Shown: positions 23,963 to 32,740 of the stretch, one piece after another | Position numbering within the stretch: the stretch's first letter is position 1 | Layout of the letters: each line of letters begins with the position of its first letter | Source: Sphingomonas sp. LY54 | GTDB lineage: Bacteria > Pseudomonadota > Alphaproteobacteria > Sphingomonadales > Sphingomonadaceae | Reading direction: 5' to 3' | NCBI RefSeq assembly: GCF_035594035.1 | Contig: NZ_CP141588.1 | Coordinates: 682,001-746,000 of the forward strand | Length of the DNA: 64,000 nucleotides | Program-made: the position numbers and the translations under genes | The notes under the pieces: model-generated | What the model was told of the DNA's origin: nothing | Databases searched by the model: none | The model's input: the letters and a program-made list of their open reading frames with translations, nothing else

Positions 23963-25369
23963 TTAGTCGCCGGTCTGGATGCGCTCGACCAATTGCTTCA
24001 CCGTCGGCACGAAGCCGTTGGAATAGAAAGGATCGTTCTTGAAGCGGAAGGCCGCGTGGCCGGCGAACATGAGGTTGTTGTCGACGGGCCCGCCATGGGC
24101 GATGTCCTGCAGCGTCTTCTGGATGCAGAAGCTGCGCGGATCGGCGAGGCGGCCGGTCGAGTTCTTCTCATTGTCCGCCCAGGACGAGAAGGCGCACTGG
24201 CTGAGGCAGCCCATGCAATCGGCCTGGTCCTTGCGGATCACGACCTTGTCCTCGGGGGTCACGAACACCAGGGTCTCGTCCGGCGTCTTCAGCGCCTCGG
24301 TATAGCCCTGCGCATACCATTCGCGTGCGTGCAGCAGGTCGCCGCGCGTCACCCAGTAATTCTTCTTGCCGCCGACGCCGACGTCGAGCTGGAACGCATG
24401 GTCGCCCAGTTCTTCCTTGGTGAAGGCGATCTGCCGCTTCGAGCGCGCCTCGAGCTCGCGCAGGAACGGCGTGCGCACCGCCGAGGAGTAGAAGCCGGTC
24501 GGCGAGAATTGGTGGAGCAGGACATCGCCCTCCTCCAGCGTCATCAGCCGCTGCTTCCACTCCTCCGGGATCGGGCTTTCCTTGGTGAGCAGCGGCCGGG
24601 TGCCGAACTGGAAGGCGATCTGGCCGAGCTCGGGATTGTCGATCCAATGCTCCCATTCCTTCAGGTTCCAGACGCCGCCGGCCATGACGATCGGCACGTC
24701 GTCCGAAATGCCGCCCTGGCGCATCGTATCGCGTAGCGCCTTGACGCGCGGATAGGGATCCTGCGGCTTCAGCGGGTCCTCGGCGTTGGAGAGGCCGTTA
24801 TGGCCGCCGGCCAGCCACGGATCCTCGTAGACGACCGCGCCGAGCTCGTCGGCGAACTTGGAATAAGCCCGCTTCCACAGCGCGCTGAACGCGCGGGCCG
24901 AGCTGATGATCGGCAGGTAGGAAACACCGTAGGAGGCGGCGATTTCGGACAATTTGTAGGGCATTCCCGCGCCGCAGGTGACGCCCGCGACGAGACCCTT
25001 GGTCTGCTCCAGCACGCCGTGCAGGATGCGCTGGGCGCCGCCCATCTCCCACAGGACGTTGATATTGATCGCGCCGTTGCCGCCGGCCATGTCATAGGCC
25101 TTGCGGACCTGCGCGACCGCGCCGGCGATCGCATATTGGATCAGCTCCTCGTGACGGTCGCGGCGCGTGAGGGCGTGATAGACCTGGGGGATGATCTTGC
25201 CTTCGGGATCGTAGCTGTCGGCATTGACCGCCGAAACGGTGCCGATCCCGCCGGCCGCGGCCCAGGCGCCCGAACTCGCATGGTTCGTGGCGGAGACGCC
25301 CTTGCCGCCCTCGATGAGCGGAAGCACTTCGCGCCCGGCATAGCGGATCGGGCGGATACCTTTGAACAT
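23963..25369 (-). CDS. Nitronate monooxygenase-type flavin oxidoreductase
   Basis: This 468-residue FMN-binding TIM-barrel protein is of the 2-nitropropane dioxygenase/FabK superfamily ('VMAGGVWNLKEW', 'QIAFQFGTRPLLTKES'). It is longer than ordinary members (about 320-360), with an extended C-terminal part. That part contains a cysteine cluster 'CMGCLSQC' and a further 'SFCIQK', which could hold an iron-sulfur cluster. ATG 25369 is preferred over 25372 because the GGAGG sits too close to the first ATG. The substrate is not predictable; the neighbours are unrelated. Confidence 0.8.
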   Translation of the reverse strand: MFKGIRPIRYAGREVLPLIEGGKGVSATNHASSGAWAAAGGIGTVSAVNADSYDPEGKIIPQVYHALTRRDRHEELIQYAIAGAVAQVRKAYDMAGGNGAININVLWEMGGAQRILHGVLEQTKGLVAGVTCGAGMPYKLSEIAASYGVSYLPIISSARAFSALWKRAYSKFADELGAVVYEDPWLAGGHNGLSNAEDPLKPQDPYPRVKALRDTMRQGGISDDVPIVMAGGVWNLKEWEHWIDNPELGQIAFQFGTRPLLTKESPIPEEWKQRLMTLEEGDVLLHQFSPTGFYSSAVRTPFLRELEARSKRQIAFTKEELGDHAFQLDVGVGGKKNYWVTRGDLLHAREWYAQGYTEALKTPDETLVFVTPEDKVVIRKDQADCMGCLSQCAFSSWADNEKNSTGRLADPRSFCIQKTLQDIAHGGPVDNNLMFAGHAAFRFKNDPFYSNGFVPTVKQLVERIQTGD

Positions 25370-25450
25370 CATTCCTCCAAAAAACTCCGGCCGTCCCGGA
25401 GGGCGGCAGCGGGCCCTATAGGGGCAATATACGCCGCATGCGCAACATTT

Positions 25451-26602
25451 TCACGCGCCCATCCCGGTGAACGCATGAGGATCGCCGAGCGCTTCACCAT
25501 AAAGCCGCGCGTAACGGCGGATCATTTCGGACTCGTCATAATCGGCCAGCGCCTTTTCGCGATTGGCGCGGCCGATCGAACGACGCAGGTCCGGGCGTTC
25601 GGCCAGCGTGTCCAGCGCCAGCGCGAAAGCAGGCTCGTCGTCCGCGTCGACGATCAGCGGCAGATTGTCGCGCGAGACGATCGCTGCAACGTCGCCGACC
25701 GCGGTCGCGACCGCCGGCAGGCCGGCCGCCATCGCCTCGACTAGGGCGATCGGGAATTGCTCGCTGTCCGACGACAGAGCGAAGATGTCGAAGCCGCCGA
25801 GAAAGGCCGCGGGATCGGACAGAAATCCTGGAAGATGGACGCGGTCGGCGACGCCGCAGGCGCGTGCCTGGCTGACGATCCGCTCGCTCTCCGGCCCCTC
25901 CCCGACGATCACCAGCCGGGCGCGCGGGTAGCGCATCGCCGCAAAGGCGCGGACCAGCCGCGGCAGATTCTTGACCGCGCGCAACCCGGCGACCGTGCCG
26001 ATCACCAGTTCGCCCTCGGCCGGGTGCAGCCCCGGTATCGCGTCCGCGAGCGGGGCAAGGCCGTAGCGCCGCGTCGCGATGCCGTTGGGAATGCGCACGA
26101 TCCGCTCGGGCGGCTGCGCCCAGGCCTTGGCCGCGATCTTCTCCAGCGTGACCGACGGCACCACCAGCCGGTGCGCCGCCGACAGGCCGAGGCGGCGGTA
26201 GAGATTGCGCCGGGCCTTGAGCCCGTCGGCCTCGTCCTGGTTGAAGCCGTCCTCGTGATGGACGAGCGGCGGCAGGCCCATCCCCTTGCCGAACAGATAG
26301 CGCGCCATGACCGCGTCGAACGCGCCCCAATTATAGGTGAGGACGAGGTCGAAGCGGCGCATATACCGTGCCAGCGCGAACAGGCGCCCGAGCCCCGGCC
26401 GCCCCGCCAGCGCCGGCGCGTCGGCGGGAAAGCTGACGCGAACGTGCCGGCCGATCGCGTCGCGCGCCGAGAGGCGGCCGGGCATCGAACTCAGCACGAC
26501 ATGCTCGGCCGCGTCGCCGAACGCGTTCATCAGGCGCACCGCGCGCGCCTCCTTGCCGCCGAGCGAGAAGGTCGAATGGGCGTGGAGGATGCGAACCGGC
26601 AT
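25451..26602 (-). CDS. Family 4 glycosyltransferase (GT-B fold)
   Basis: This 383-residue GT-B protein has an N-terminal acceptor-binding half ('LHAHSTFSLGGKEARAVRLMNAFG'). The C-terminal donor-binding half has 'IGTVAGLRAVKNLPRLVRAFA', 'LVIVGEGPESERI' and the E-x7-E region 'SEQFPIALVEAMAAGLPAVAT'. It probably adds a sugar to a polysaccharide or lipid at the inner membrane. It stands alone with no other glycan genes beside it, so donor and acceptor are unknown. Confidence 0.87.
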   Translation of the reverse strand: MPVRILHAHSTFSLGGKEARAVRLMNAFGDAAEHVVLSSMPGRLSARDAIGRHVRVSFPADAPALAGRPGLGRLFALARYMRRFDLVLTYNWGAFDAVMARYLFGKGMGLPPLVHHEDGFNQDEADGLKARRNLYRRLGLSAAHRLVVPSVTLEKIAAKAWAQPPERIVRIPNGIATRRYGLAPLADAIPGLHPAEGELVIGTVAGLRAVKNLPRLVRAFAAMRYPRARLVIVGEGPESERIVSQARACGVADRVHLPGFLSDPAAFLGGFDIFALSSDSEQFPIALVEAMAAGLPAVATAVGDVAAIVSRDNLPLIVDADDEPAFALALDTLAERPDLRRSIGRANREKALADYDESEMIRRYARLYGEALGDPHAFTGMGA

Positions 26603-26795
26603 GGCCGCCCTTATGACTCGGCCTTGCCCGGTGGGGAAGCGGAGGCGCAGTGGCTAGTTTCAGGTCATCCGTCGCCAGCGCCTTCGGACGCGTCCTTGGC
26701 AACCTTCACGTTCTTGTGAGCGAAACAGAACAACCCAATCTCACCACACTGATGCGGCTCGCCTTCACGTTGGAGACCAATCATGGATGGCGATG

Positions 26796-26864
26796 CTAGC
26801 TCCCCGCCTCGGCCAGCTGCTTCGACACGGTGTGGATCGACACGTCAGCAGCCCTGCTAATCGA
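26796..26864 (-). pseudogene. Possible transposase helix-turn-helix remnant
   Basis: Directly behind the P63C gene stop, the minus strand reads ISRAADVSIHTVSKQLAEAGS and then TAG. This resembles the helix-turn-helix of IS1-type and related transposases (...SINTVSKLLVDAG). No start and no further transposase sequence is seen, so it is a fragment of about 21 codons. The match is by eye only. Confidence 0.35.
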
Positions 26865-27902
26865 TTACTTTTCAGCGTCGGCCGGTGGGTCTTCGAAAAG
26901 TCGACCCTGCCGAGGCGGGAAGGCCTGATAAAAAAGCTTTTTAAAGAAGTCGCGTTTTCCGGACGGAGTCGCTCGCAATAGCGTAGTCGTCGCGCTGATC
27001 TGGCTTTGCAGGCTGGGATGGCCCACGTCCTCCGTAAGACCTTGGTGAAGCGTCGTCCTGCGACGGCCCGTCTGAGCGTTCTTCGGAGACTTCTTTTTTA
27101 GCTCATCCAGCACGCCGGGAGGCAATTGTTCATAGATCAACTCATTTGTGAGCTTGCCAATGTAAGCGTTCCGGCTGTTGTTGCCCGGCTGGTACGGCCA
27201 GCCCCACACTCGGTGCAGCTGCTCGTAAAATGCATCGGGGAATCTCTTCGTCCACGGCAGCAATTTAGGAGAAATATATGCAGCAAGGATTCTCTGCAGC
27301 TCGTCTCGCGCGCGATATGCCTGGTAACCCGTTGCCTCATCGACCAGGGCGATGATGCCCACCTTAGCGAAGGCACGGATCAACTGCTCCGCTCGTTCGA
27401 CAATTACCTTCTGACGCTCGGTAGTGTCACCGGCGGCCCTAGCTGAAAGTATGGCGTCGCAGATTTCCGGAAGGATCGTAGCCGGATAACCGAGTACGCG
27501 ATGAAAGCCCGGAGCACTGAAAAGGATCGGGTTTCTCAGCGCCATTTCTAGGTCACTGGAAAGATGAGGGGAAAGCCACTTTTGCGTGGCAAACCGGGGG
27601 AGCTCGGCGCCACCATCATCCGGCCTTGTGTCATCGCGAGGACCGCCGCGCGTGACCGCCAAACCTCTGAACATGCCACGCTGCGAGATAACGCGTTGCG
27701 AGTTGTTCAGGACAAAACAGTCCAGTTCGATCTCACCGATTTTCAGGGGGCGGTTGGCCGAGCCAAACTCTGCTTTGGGGATTGCGGAAGAGTTGGCCGC
27801 CCGCGCAAGGCCCCCTAGCCGCGCGATCTCTTTCCTCCGCTCTGGACTAAGGGCGATTGCGCGAGCCTCGCCGCCCTTCTTTTGGGGGTCCGTATCCGAC
27901 AT
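26865..27902 (-). CDS. P63C-domain protein
   Basis: This is 345 residues. The N-terminus carries the motif 'KKGGEARAIALSPERRKEIARLGGLARAA', common in proteins of phages, plasmids and genomic islands. A P63C-like domain lies at about 200-310 ('RVWGWPYQPGNNSRNAYIGKLTNELIYEQLPPGVLDELKKKSPKN'). Start ATG 27902 has GGAG upstream. The gene is visibly lower in G+C than its neighbours. It sits beside a possible transposase remnant and behind nested palindromes, which suggests horizontal origin. Molecular function is unknown. Confidence 0.75.
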   Translation of the reverse strand: MSDTDPQKKGGEARAIALSPERRKEIARLGGLARAANSSAIPKAEFGSANRPLKIGEIELDCFVLNNSQRVISQRGMFRGLAVTRGGPRDDTRPDDGGAELPRFATQKWLSPHLSSDLEMALRNPILFSAPGFHRVLGYPATILPEICDAILSARAAGDTTERQKVIVERAEQLIRAFAKVGIIALVDEATGYQAYRARDELQRILAAYISPKLLPWTKRFPDAFYEQLHRVWGWPYQPGNNSRNAYIGKLTNELIYEQLPPGVLDELKKKSPKNAQTGRRRTTLHQGLTEDVGHPSLQSQISATTTLLRATPSGKRDFFKKLFYQAFPPRQGRLFEDPPADAEK

Positions 27903-27959
27903 GAAACGACTCCGCTCCTGCTTGCTGATCCCGCAAAGTAGCAGCTTGCTCAGTTTTAC

Positions 27960-27995
27960 GCAAGCAGATTAGCGCAAGTCCACTTGCCTGCTTGC
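27960..27995. repeat. Nested palindrome of GCAAG units upstream of P63C gene
   Basis: GCAAGCAG (27960-27967) pairs with CTGCTTGC (27988-27995). It encloses a second palindrome, GCAAGT-CC-ACTTGC (27974-27987). Further GCTTGCT copies occur nearer the gene at about 27920 and 27943. The set lies 58-94 bp upstream of the P63C start and looks like a regulator binding array. Confidence 0.6.
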
Positions 27996-28209
27996 TATCT
28001 TCCCCTTCCGTCCAGCGCCGGTCGCAGTCTCCTACCGCCGCTCCCGTCGTCATATTTTCGGCGTGTTTCCAGTCGCCTTCTACTAAGTTGGGCAGCGCGC
28101 TAGTGAGCAGTTCGCGCTCGTCCTCGATCCCATATCGCCTCCTTGCCTTGCGCCAGCGCAAGACGCGGTTGCAGCGTACGACAGGTTCAAGCTCCCAAGC
28201 CGCAGTGGC
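27996..28209. other. Gene-free stretch with no recognisable content
   Basis: Together with the palindrome and leader, 27903-28497 has no convincing gene. In this part both strands have open frames (for example minus strand about 28200-27850, with 'RRRYGIEDERELLTSALPNLVEGDW'), but none has a good start or a family I recognise. It may be decayed island sequence. Confidence 0.4.
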
Positions 28210-28237
28210 TTGATCGCCGCCGGAAATCCTGTATAGG
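28210..28237 (+). promoter_or_regulatory. Promoter of the rplJ-rplL operon
   Basis: TTGATC (28210-28215), a 16-nt spacer and TATAGG (28232-28237) give a plausible sigma-70 promoter. The transcript would start near 28244, leaving a leader of about 250 nt before rplJ. Confidence 0.55.
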
Positions 28238-28295
28238 CGCGCACTTGGCCGGCGGCTTCGCGTCGTCGCGCCTAGGAAACGGCAACGTTTCCGTA

Positions 28296-28348
28296 CCGTC
28301 CGAGACAGCGGGTGGAGGGTTTCCCTCCTTAATCTCCCGCCAAGACGG
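28296..28348 (+). ncRNA. L10-type ribosomal protein leader (rplJ autoregulatory structure)
   Basis: The RNA can form CCGTC/GACGG, GCGGG/CCCGC and GGAGGG/CCCTCC stems stacked around the asymmetric loops CGAGACA and TTAATCT. This layout matches the L10 leader, which L10(L12) binds to repress its own translation. It is about 150 nt upstream of the rplJ start codon. Pairing is seen in the sequence; function follows from the known family. Confidence 0.7.
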
Positions 28349-28497
28349 GGAAGAGTTTTTACCGGCCCGTTCCGCGGTCCGGGTCTGCCTGGTAATCGGG
28401 CACGGCAACCCATCCCCCTTGGACAACCGCGGTGCGAAGTTCGCGCCACGGTTTCACCCGCCCGGTGCACGTCGTGCCGGGCTTATGGAGTAGAGGC

Positions 28498-29013
28498 ATG
28501 GATCGAGCTCAAAAGGCCGAAGCCGTCGCCACGTTGAAGCAGACTTTCGGCGAGGTCGGTGTGGTGGTCGTCACCCGCAACCTCGGCATGACGGTGGCCC
28601 AGTCCACCGCCCTGCGCGGAAAGATGCGTGACGCTGGCGCCAGCTATAAGGTGGCCAAGAACACGCTCACCCTGATTGCACTCGAGGGCACCGCCTACGC
28701 TCCGATCAGCGACATGCTGACCGGGCCGACGGCACTCGCCACCTCCGCCGACCCCGTCGCGGCCGCCAAGGTGGCCGTCGACTTCGCGAAGACGAACGAC
28801 AAGTTCGAAATCGTGGGCGGCGCGATGGGCGACACGCTCCTCGACGTCAACGGTGTGAAGGCGCTCGCCGAGCTTCCGTCTCTTGATGAACTGCGTGCAA
28901 CGATCATCGGCCTCGTCCAGGCGCCGGCGACCAAGATTGCGCGGACCATCAACGAGCCGGGCGCCCAGCTGGCGCGTGTCTTTGGCGCATTCGCCGCCAA
29001 AGAAAACGCCTGA
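28498..29013 (+). CDS. rplJ: 50S ribosomal protein L10
   Basis: This is 171 residues from ATG 28498, with GGAG/AGAGG upstream. It is a large-subunit stalk base protein binding 23S rRNA through its N-terminal domain (about 1-130, 'LRGKMRDAGASYKVAKNTLTLIAL'). The C-terminal helix ('IARTINEPGAQLARVFGAFAAKENA') carries L7/L12 dimers. It is followed after 53 bp by rplL. A leader structure upstream suggests autoregulation. rplK and rplA, usual upstream neighbours, are not here; a lower-GC P63C gene is. Confidence 0.97.
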   Translation: MDRAQKAEAVATLKQTFGEVGVVVVTRNLGMTVAQSTALRGKMRDAGASYKVAKNTLTLIALEGTAYAPISDMLTGPTALATSADPVAAAKVAVDFAKTNDKFEIVGGAMGDTLLDVNGVKALAELPSLDELRATIIGLVQAPATKIARTINEPGAQLARVFGAFAAKENA

Positions 29014-29066
29014 TTACCGCATAACGAACCGACAATTCGGGGCATTTGCCCCAGTGGAGATTTAAC

Positions 29067-29438
29067 ATGGCAGACATCAATTCCCTCGTTGACCAGCTCT
29101 CCGAGCTGACCGTTCTCGAAGCCGCGGACCTCGCCAAGGCGCTCGAAGAGAAGTGGGGCGTTTCCGCCGCCGCTGCCGTCGCCGTTGCCGGCCCGGCCGC
29201 CGCTGCCGGCCCGGCCGCTGAAGAGCAGACCGAGTTCGACGTGATCCTCACCGGCGACGGTGGCAAGAAGATCAACGTCATCAAGGAAGTCCGCGCCATC
29301 ACCGGCCTGGGTCTCGGCGAAGCCAAGGCGCTCGTCGAAGGCGCTCCGAAGGCGGTCAAGGAAGGCGTCAACAAGGACGAGGCCGAGAAGATCAAGAAGC
29401 AGATCGAGGAAGCCGGCGGCACCGTCGAGCTCAAGTAA
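29067..29438 (+). CDS. rplL: 50S ribosomal protein L7/L12
   Basis: This 123-residue protein has an N-terminal dimerisation helix region ([32 protein letters not shown]) and an Ala/Pro-rich hinge (about 37-53). The C-terminal factor-binding domain contains '[13 protein letters not shown]'-like and '[33 protein letters not shown]' segments. It recruits translation GTPases. An in-frame ATG earlier (29046) is not needed. A hairpin with a TTCG loop (29466-29485) and an intrinsic terminator follow, so the transcript ends here instead of running into rpoB. Confidence 0.97.
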   Translation: MADINSLVDQLSELTVLEAADLAKALEEKWGVSAAAAVAVAGPAAAAGPAAEEQTEFDVILTGDGGKKINVIKEVRAITGLGLGEAKALVEGAPKAVKEGVNKDEAEKIKKQIEEAGGTVELK

Positions 29439-29465
29439 TCGGCCGCGCCGCGAGGCGCGACGATT

Positions 29466-29485
29466 ATCCCGGCTTCGGCCGGGAT
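29466..29485. repeat. Short palindrome ATCCCGGC-TTCG-GCCGGGAT
   Basis: An 8-bp perfect stem with a TTCG tetraloop and no T-run. It has the same core as the repeat at 8820-8839, so it belongs to the dispersed palindrome family, although it could stabilise the rplL 3' end. Confidence 0.6.
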
Positions 29486-29498
29486 CTCGTGACGAAAG

Positions 29499-29529
29499 AA
29501 GGGCGGCTCCATCGGGGCCGCCCTTTTTT
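29499..29529 (+). terminator. Intrinsic terminator of rplJ-rplL
   Basis: GGGCGGC (29501-29507) pairs with GCCGCCC (29517-29523) and is followed by six T. The flanking AA/TT extends the stem. Confidence 0.88.
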
Positions 29530-29601
29530 CTTGGCCGCCATGCGTTCGGCGCTTGAACGGCCGGCCGCGATGCGGCCTATTGGCCTGCGAAGGAGCGCTT
29601 C

Positions 29602-31053
29602 TTGACTGCAATCGACGACGTCCCGGCCATCGTCGACAGCCTGTGCGACGGTTACGACCGCGCCGTCGCGGCGCTGCGCGGCGCCCTCGCCGCCTATCTC
29701 TCCGACGACGAACGGCCCGATCCCGCCGCGCGCGCCCAGGGCCTGTTCGCTTATCCCGAGCTGCGCGTCGATTATCGCCACGACCGCCCCATCGAATTTC
29801 CAGCCCGCGCCTTCGGCCGGCTGAACCGCTCCGGGCGCTACGCCGCCAGCATCGCCCGGCCGCGCCTCTTCCGCGACTATCTGTCCGAACAGATCGGCCT
29901 CCTGGTGCGCGATTACGGTGTCACCGTCTCGGTCGGCCGATCGACGAGCGAAATACCCTATCCCTATGTGCTCGACGGCAGCGACGACCTCCGGCTCGAC
30001 AATGTCGAGGCGGCCGAGCTGGCGCGCTGGTTCCCGACCACCGAACTTGCCCATATCGGCGACGAGATCGCCGACGGGGCGTGGATCCAGGCCCCCGGCG
30101 CGGCCCGCCCGCTGTCCCTGTTCGACGGCCCGCGCGTCGATTTCAGCCTCGCTCGCCTCCGCCATTATACCGGCACGCCGCCCGAGCATGTGCAGCGCTA
30201 TCTGCTGTTCACCAATTATGTCCGCTACGTCGACGAGTTTACCCGCTTCGCCTTGGCCGAGCTGGAACGCGAGGACGGCCGCTTCACCGCTCTATCGGCG
30301 CCGGGCGTGCTGATCCCGCGCGGCGACCCGGACGGCGCGGCCCGGCTCGCCGAGAGCGCGTGGCGCAAGCACCAGATGCCGGCCTATCACCTGATCGACG
30401 AGGATGGCGACGGCATCACCCTGGTCAATATCGGCGTCGGCCCGGCCAACGCGAAGACGATCTGCGACCACCTCGCCGTGCTCCGGCCCGAAGCGTGGCT
30501 GATGATCGGCCATTGCGGCGGCCTCAGGCCCAGCCAGACCATCGGCGACTATGTCCTCGCCCACGCTTATCTGCGCGACGATCATGTGCTGGACGACGTG
30601 CTGCCGGTCGAAATTCCGATCCCGGCCATCGCCGAGGTCCAGCAGGCCTTGTTCAACGCCGCCGTGGCGGTCACCGGCGAGGAGCCGCAGTCGCTGAAGC
30701 GGCGGCTGCGCACCGGCACCGTCGTCACCACCGACGACCGCAATTGGGAGCTGCGCTACACGGCCTCGGCGATGCGCTTCAACCAGAGCCGCGCGGTCGC
30801 GATCGACATGGAATCGGCGACCGTCGCCGCCCAGGGCTACCGCTTCCGCGTCCCCTACGGCACCCTGCTCTGCGTCTCCGACAAGCCGCTCCACGGCGAG
30901 ATCAAGCTCGCCGGCCAGGCCAACGCCTTTTACGAGCGCGCGATCAGCCAGCATCTGCGCATCGGCATCGAGACGCTGGACCGGCTGAAGCGCGAAGGCG
31001 CCGCCCTCCATTCGCGCAAGCTCAGAAGCTTCGACGAGCCGCCCTTCCGCTAA
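29602..31053 (+). CDS. amn: AMP nucleosidase
   Basis: This 483-residue enzyme cleaves AMP to adenine and ribose-5-phosphate. The N-terminal AMP nucleosidase domain (about 1-170) is followed by a nucleoside-phosphorylase-like domain ('MIGHCGGLRPSQTIGDYVLAHAYLRDDHVLDDVLP', 'AIDMESATVAAQGYRFRVPYGTLLCVSDKPLHGEIKL'). The start is TTG at 29602 with GGAG at 29592-29595; no ATG or GTG fits better. It is the first of four genes lying between rplL and rpoB. Confidence 0.93.
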   Translation: MTAIDDVPAIVDSLCDGYDRAVAALRGALAAYLSDDERPDPAARAQGLFAYPELRVDYRHDRPIEFPARAFGRLNRSGRYAASIARPRLFRDYLSEQIGLLVRDYGVTVSVGRSTSEIPYPYVLDGSDDLRLDNVEAAELARWFPTTELAHIGDEIADGAWIQAPGAARPLSLFDGPRVDFSLARLRHYTGTPPEHVQRYLLFTNYVRYVDEFTRFALAELEREDGRFTALSAPGVLIPRGDPDGAARLAESAWRKHQMPAYHLIDEDGDGITLVNIGVGPANAKTICDHLAVLRPEAWLMIGHCGGLRPSQTIGDYVLAHAYLRDDHVLDDVLPVEIPIPAIAEVQQALFNAAVAVTGEEPQSLKRRLRTGTVVTTDDRNWELRYTASAMRFNQSRAVAIDMESATVAAQGYRFRVPYGTLLCVSDKPLHGEIKLAGQANAFYERAISQHLRIGIETLDRLKREGAALHSRKLRSFDEPPFR

Positions 31054-31168
31054 GCGACGGCCACCGCCTGCACCATTTCTGCACCGGGACCGCGCCGCTT
31101 TCGCGCCGGCACCGCCACCGCGCCTTCACCGCCTTCCCCGATCAGGCTCCCGTCCAAGGGAGATTTTC

Positions 31169-32740
31169 ATGATCCGGCCTGCTCTGTCCCGTGCACGCTT
31201 CTCGTTCCTTTTGAAGGCCGGGGCAGCCGCCTTGCTCGTCGCCCTCGCCGATTTGCTGTTCTTCGATCGCGGCGGCGCGGCGACGGTCGGCGGCTTCGCC
31301 TTCGCCTGGACCTTGCTGCTCGCCGCCGTCGTCCCGGCCATCCTGCGCCACCGGGCCGCGCTCGCGGCCGGCGGCGCGGCGTTGCTGTTCGCTCTGGCGC
31401 TGGTCGACAATCCCAGCCTGCTCGCGCTCGCCTTGTTCTGGACCTCGCTGACGCTCGCCGCCTTGCTCTGGCGCTTCGCGTCCTTCGACACCGCCAGCCG
31501 CTGGTTTGCCCGCCTGTTCCTCCAGGGCGTCACCGCTTTGGGTACGCCGCTGGCCGATCTGGGCCGGCTGCGGCGGCTGCGCACGGCGGGAATCAGGCGG
31601 CCAACCCGCGCGCTCCTGCCGATCGTGGTCGTCCCTTTGATCGGCAGCGGCCTGTTCGTCGGGCTATTCGCGATCGCCAACCCGCTCATCGCCAACAGCC
31701 TGTCGGCGATCACCCTGCCCCCGCCGACCGCGCGGACCCTGCTCCGTGTCGGCTTCTGGATGCTGGTGCTGATGGCGGTGTGGCCGACCTTCCGCCCCGC
31801 CTGGACCGTCACCGCCTGGACCTTCTCGGACCGGCAGCGCGAGATCGCCCTGCCCGGGGTCTCGGTCGCGTCGGTCACTTTGTCGCTGATCCTGTTCAAC
31901 GCCATCTTCGGCGTCCAGAACGGGCTCGACATCGCCTTCCTCTGGAGCGGGGCGACGCTCCCCGCGGGCGTCACTTTGGCCGAATATGCCCATCGCGGCG
32001 CCTACGCCCTGATCGCGACGGCGCTGCTGGCCGGCCTGTTCGTGCTCGTCACGTTGCGACCCGGATCGGACACGGCCGCCGACCCCCTCATCCGCGGGCT
32101 CGTCACCTTGTGGATCGGGCAGAATCTGCTGCTGGTCGCGTCGAGCATCCTGCGCACGCTCGATTATGTGGACGTCTACTCGCTGACGGAGCTGCGGATC
32201 GCCGCCCTGGCCTGGATGGTGCTGGTCGCGATCGGGCTGCTGCTGATCTGCTGGCGGATGCTGAAGGGCAAGAGCGCCGCCTGGCTGATCAACCGCAACG
32301 CCGCCGCCGCGCTCGCCTTCCTCGCTATGGCTTCGGTCGTCGATCTCGGCGCGGTCGCGGCCGGCTGGAACGTGCGCCATGCGCGCGAGGTCGGCGGCCG
32401 CGGCGCCGCGCTCGACCTTTGCTACCTGCGCCATGTCGGGCCGCCGGCCTTGCTGCCGCTGATCGCGCTGGAACGCCGGACGCTCGATCCGCTGTTCCGC
32501 GATCGGGTCGCCTTCGTGCGCGCCGAGGTGCTGGCCCGGCTCGAGGATCGACAGGCGCAGTGGCCCCGCTGGACCTGGCGCAACGCCCGCCGCCTCGCCG
32601 CCGCGCACGCAGCGCTGGCCGCGCATCCGCCGGTCGCGGCACGGCCGGGACATGTCCGGGTCTGCGACGGCCGGATCGTTCCTCCGCCGCCGAGCGCGAT
32701 TGTCGCGCCGCCGCGGTTGACAGCGGAGCCGCGGCGATGA
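31169..32740 (+). CDS. DUF4173-family polytopic membrane protein
   Basis: This 523-residue protein has about eleven hydrophobic segments between residues 15 and 400. It has the conserved 'LDYVDVYSLTELRIAALAWMVLVAIGLLLICWRML' region and 'INRNAAAALAF' found in DUF4173/DUF4153 proteins. The C-terminal 110 residues are soluble and basic. AGGGAG precedes the ATG. Its stop overlaps the response regulator start (ATGA), so it is cotranscribed with the two-component pair and may be a sensor accessory or target. Molecular function is unknown. Confidence 0.85.
   Translation: MIRPALSRARFSFLLKAGAAALLVALADLLFFDRGGAATVGGFAFAWTLLLAAVVPAILRHRAALAAGGAALLFALALVDNPSLLALALFWTSLTLAALLWRFASFDTASRWFARLFLQGVTALGTPLADLGRLRRLRTAGIRRPTRALLPIVVVPLIGSGLFVGLFAIANPLIANSLSAITLPPPTARTLLRVGFWMLVLMAVWPTFRPAWTVTAWTFSDRQREIALPGVSVASVTLSLILFNAIFGVQNGLDIAFLWSGATLPAGVTLAEYAHRGAYALIATALLAGLFVLVTLRPGSDTAADPLIRGLVTLWIGQNLLLVASSILRTLDYVDVYSLTELRIAALAWMVLVAIGLLLICWRMLKGKSAAWLINRNAAAALAFLAMASVVDLGAVAAGWNVRHAREVGGRGAALDLCYLRHVGPPALLPLIALERRTLDPLFRDRVAFVRAEVLARLEDRQAQWPRWTWRNARRLAAAHAALAAHPPVAARPGHVRVCDGRIVPPPPSAIVAPPRLTAEPRR

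Noticed and set aside
27847..28470. Minus-strand 207-codon frame upstream of rplJ
   Set aside because: It overlaps the L10 leader structure and the rplJ promoter antisense, has no good start, and resembles no family; treated as non-coding.
29466..29485. The TTCG hairpin after rplL as a terminator
   Set aside because: It has no T-run; the real terminator follows at 29499-29529. It matches the dispersed palindrome family instead.
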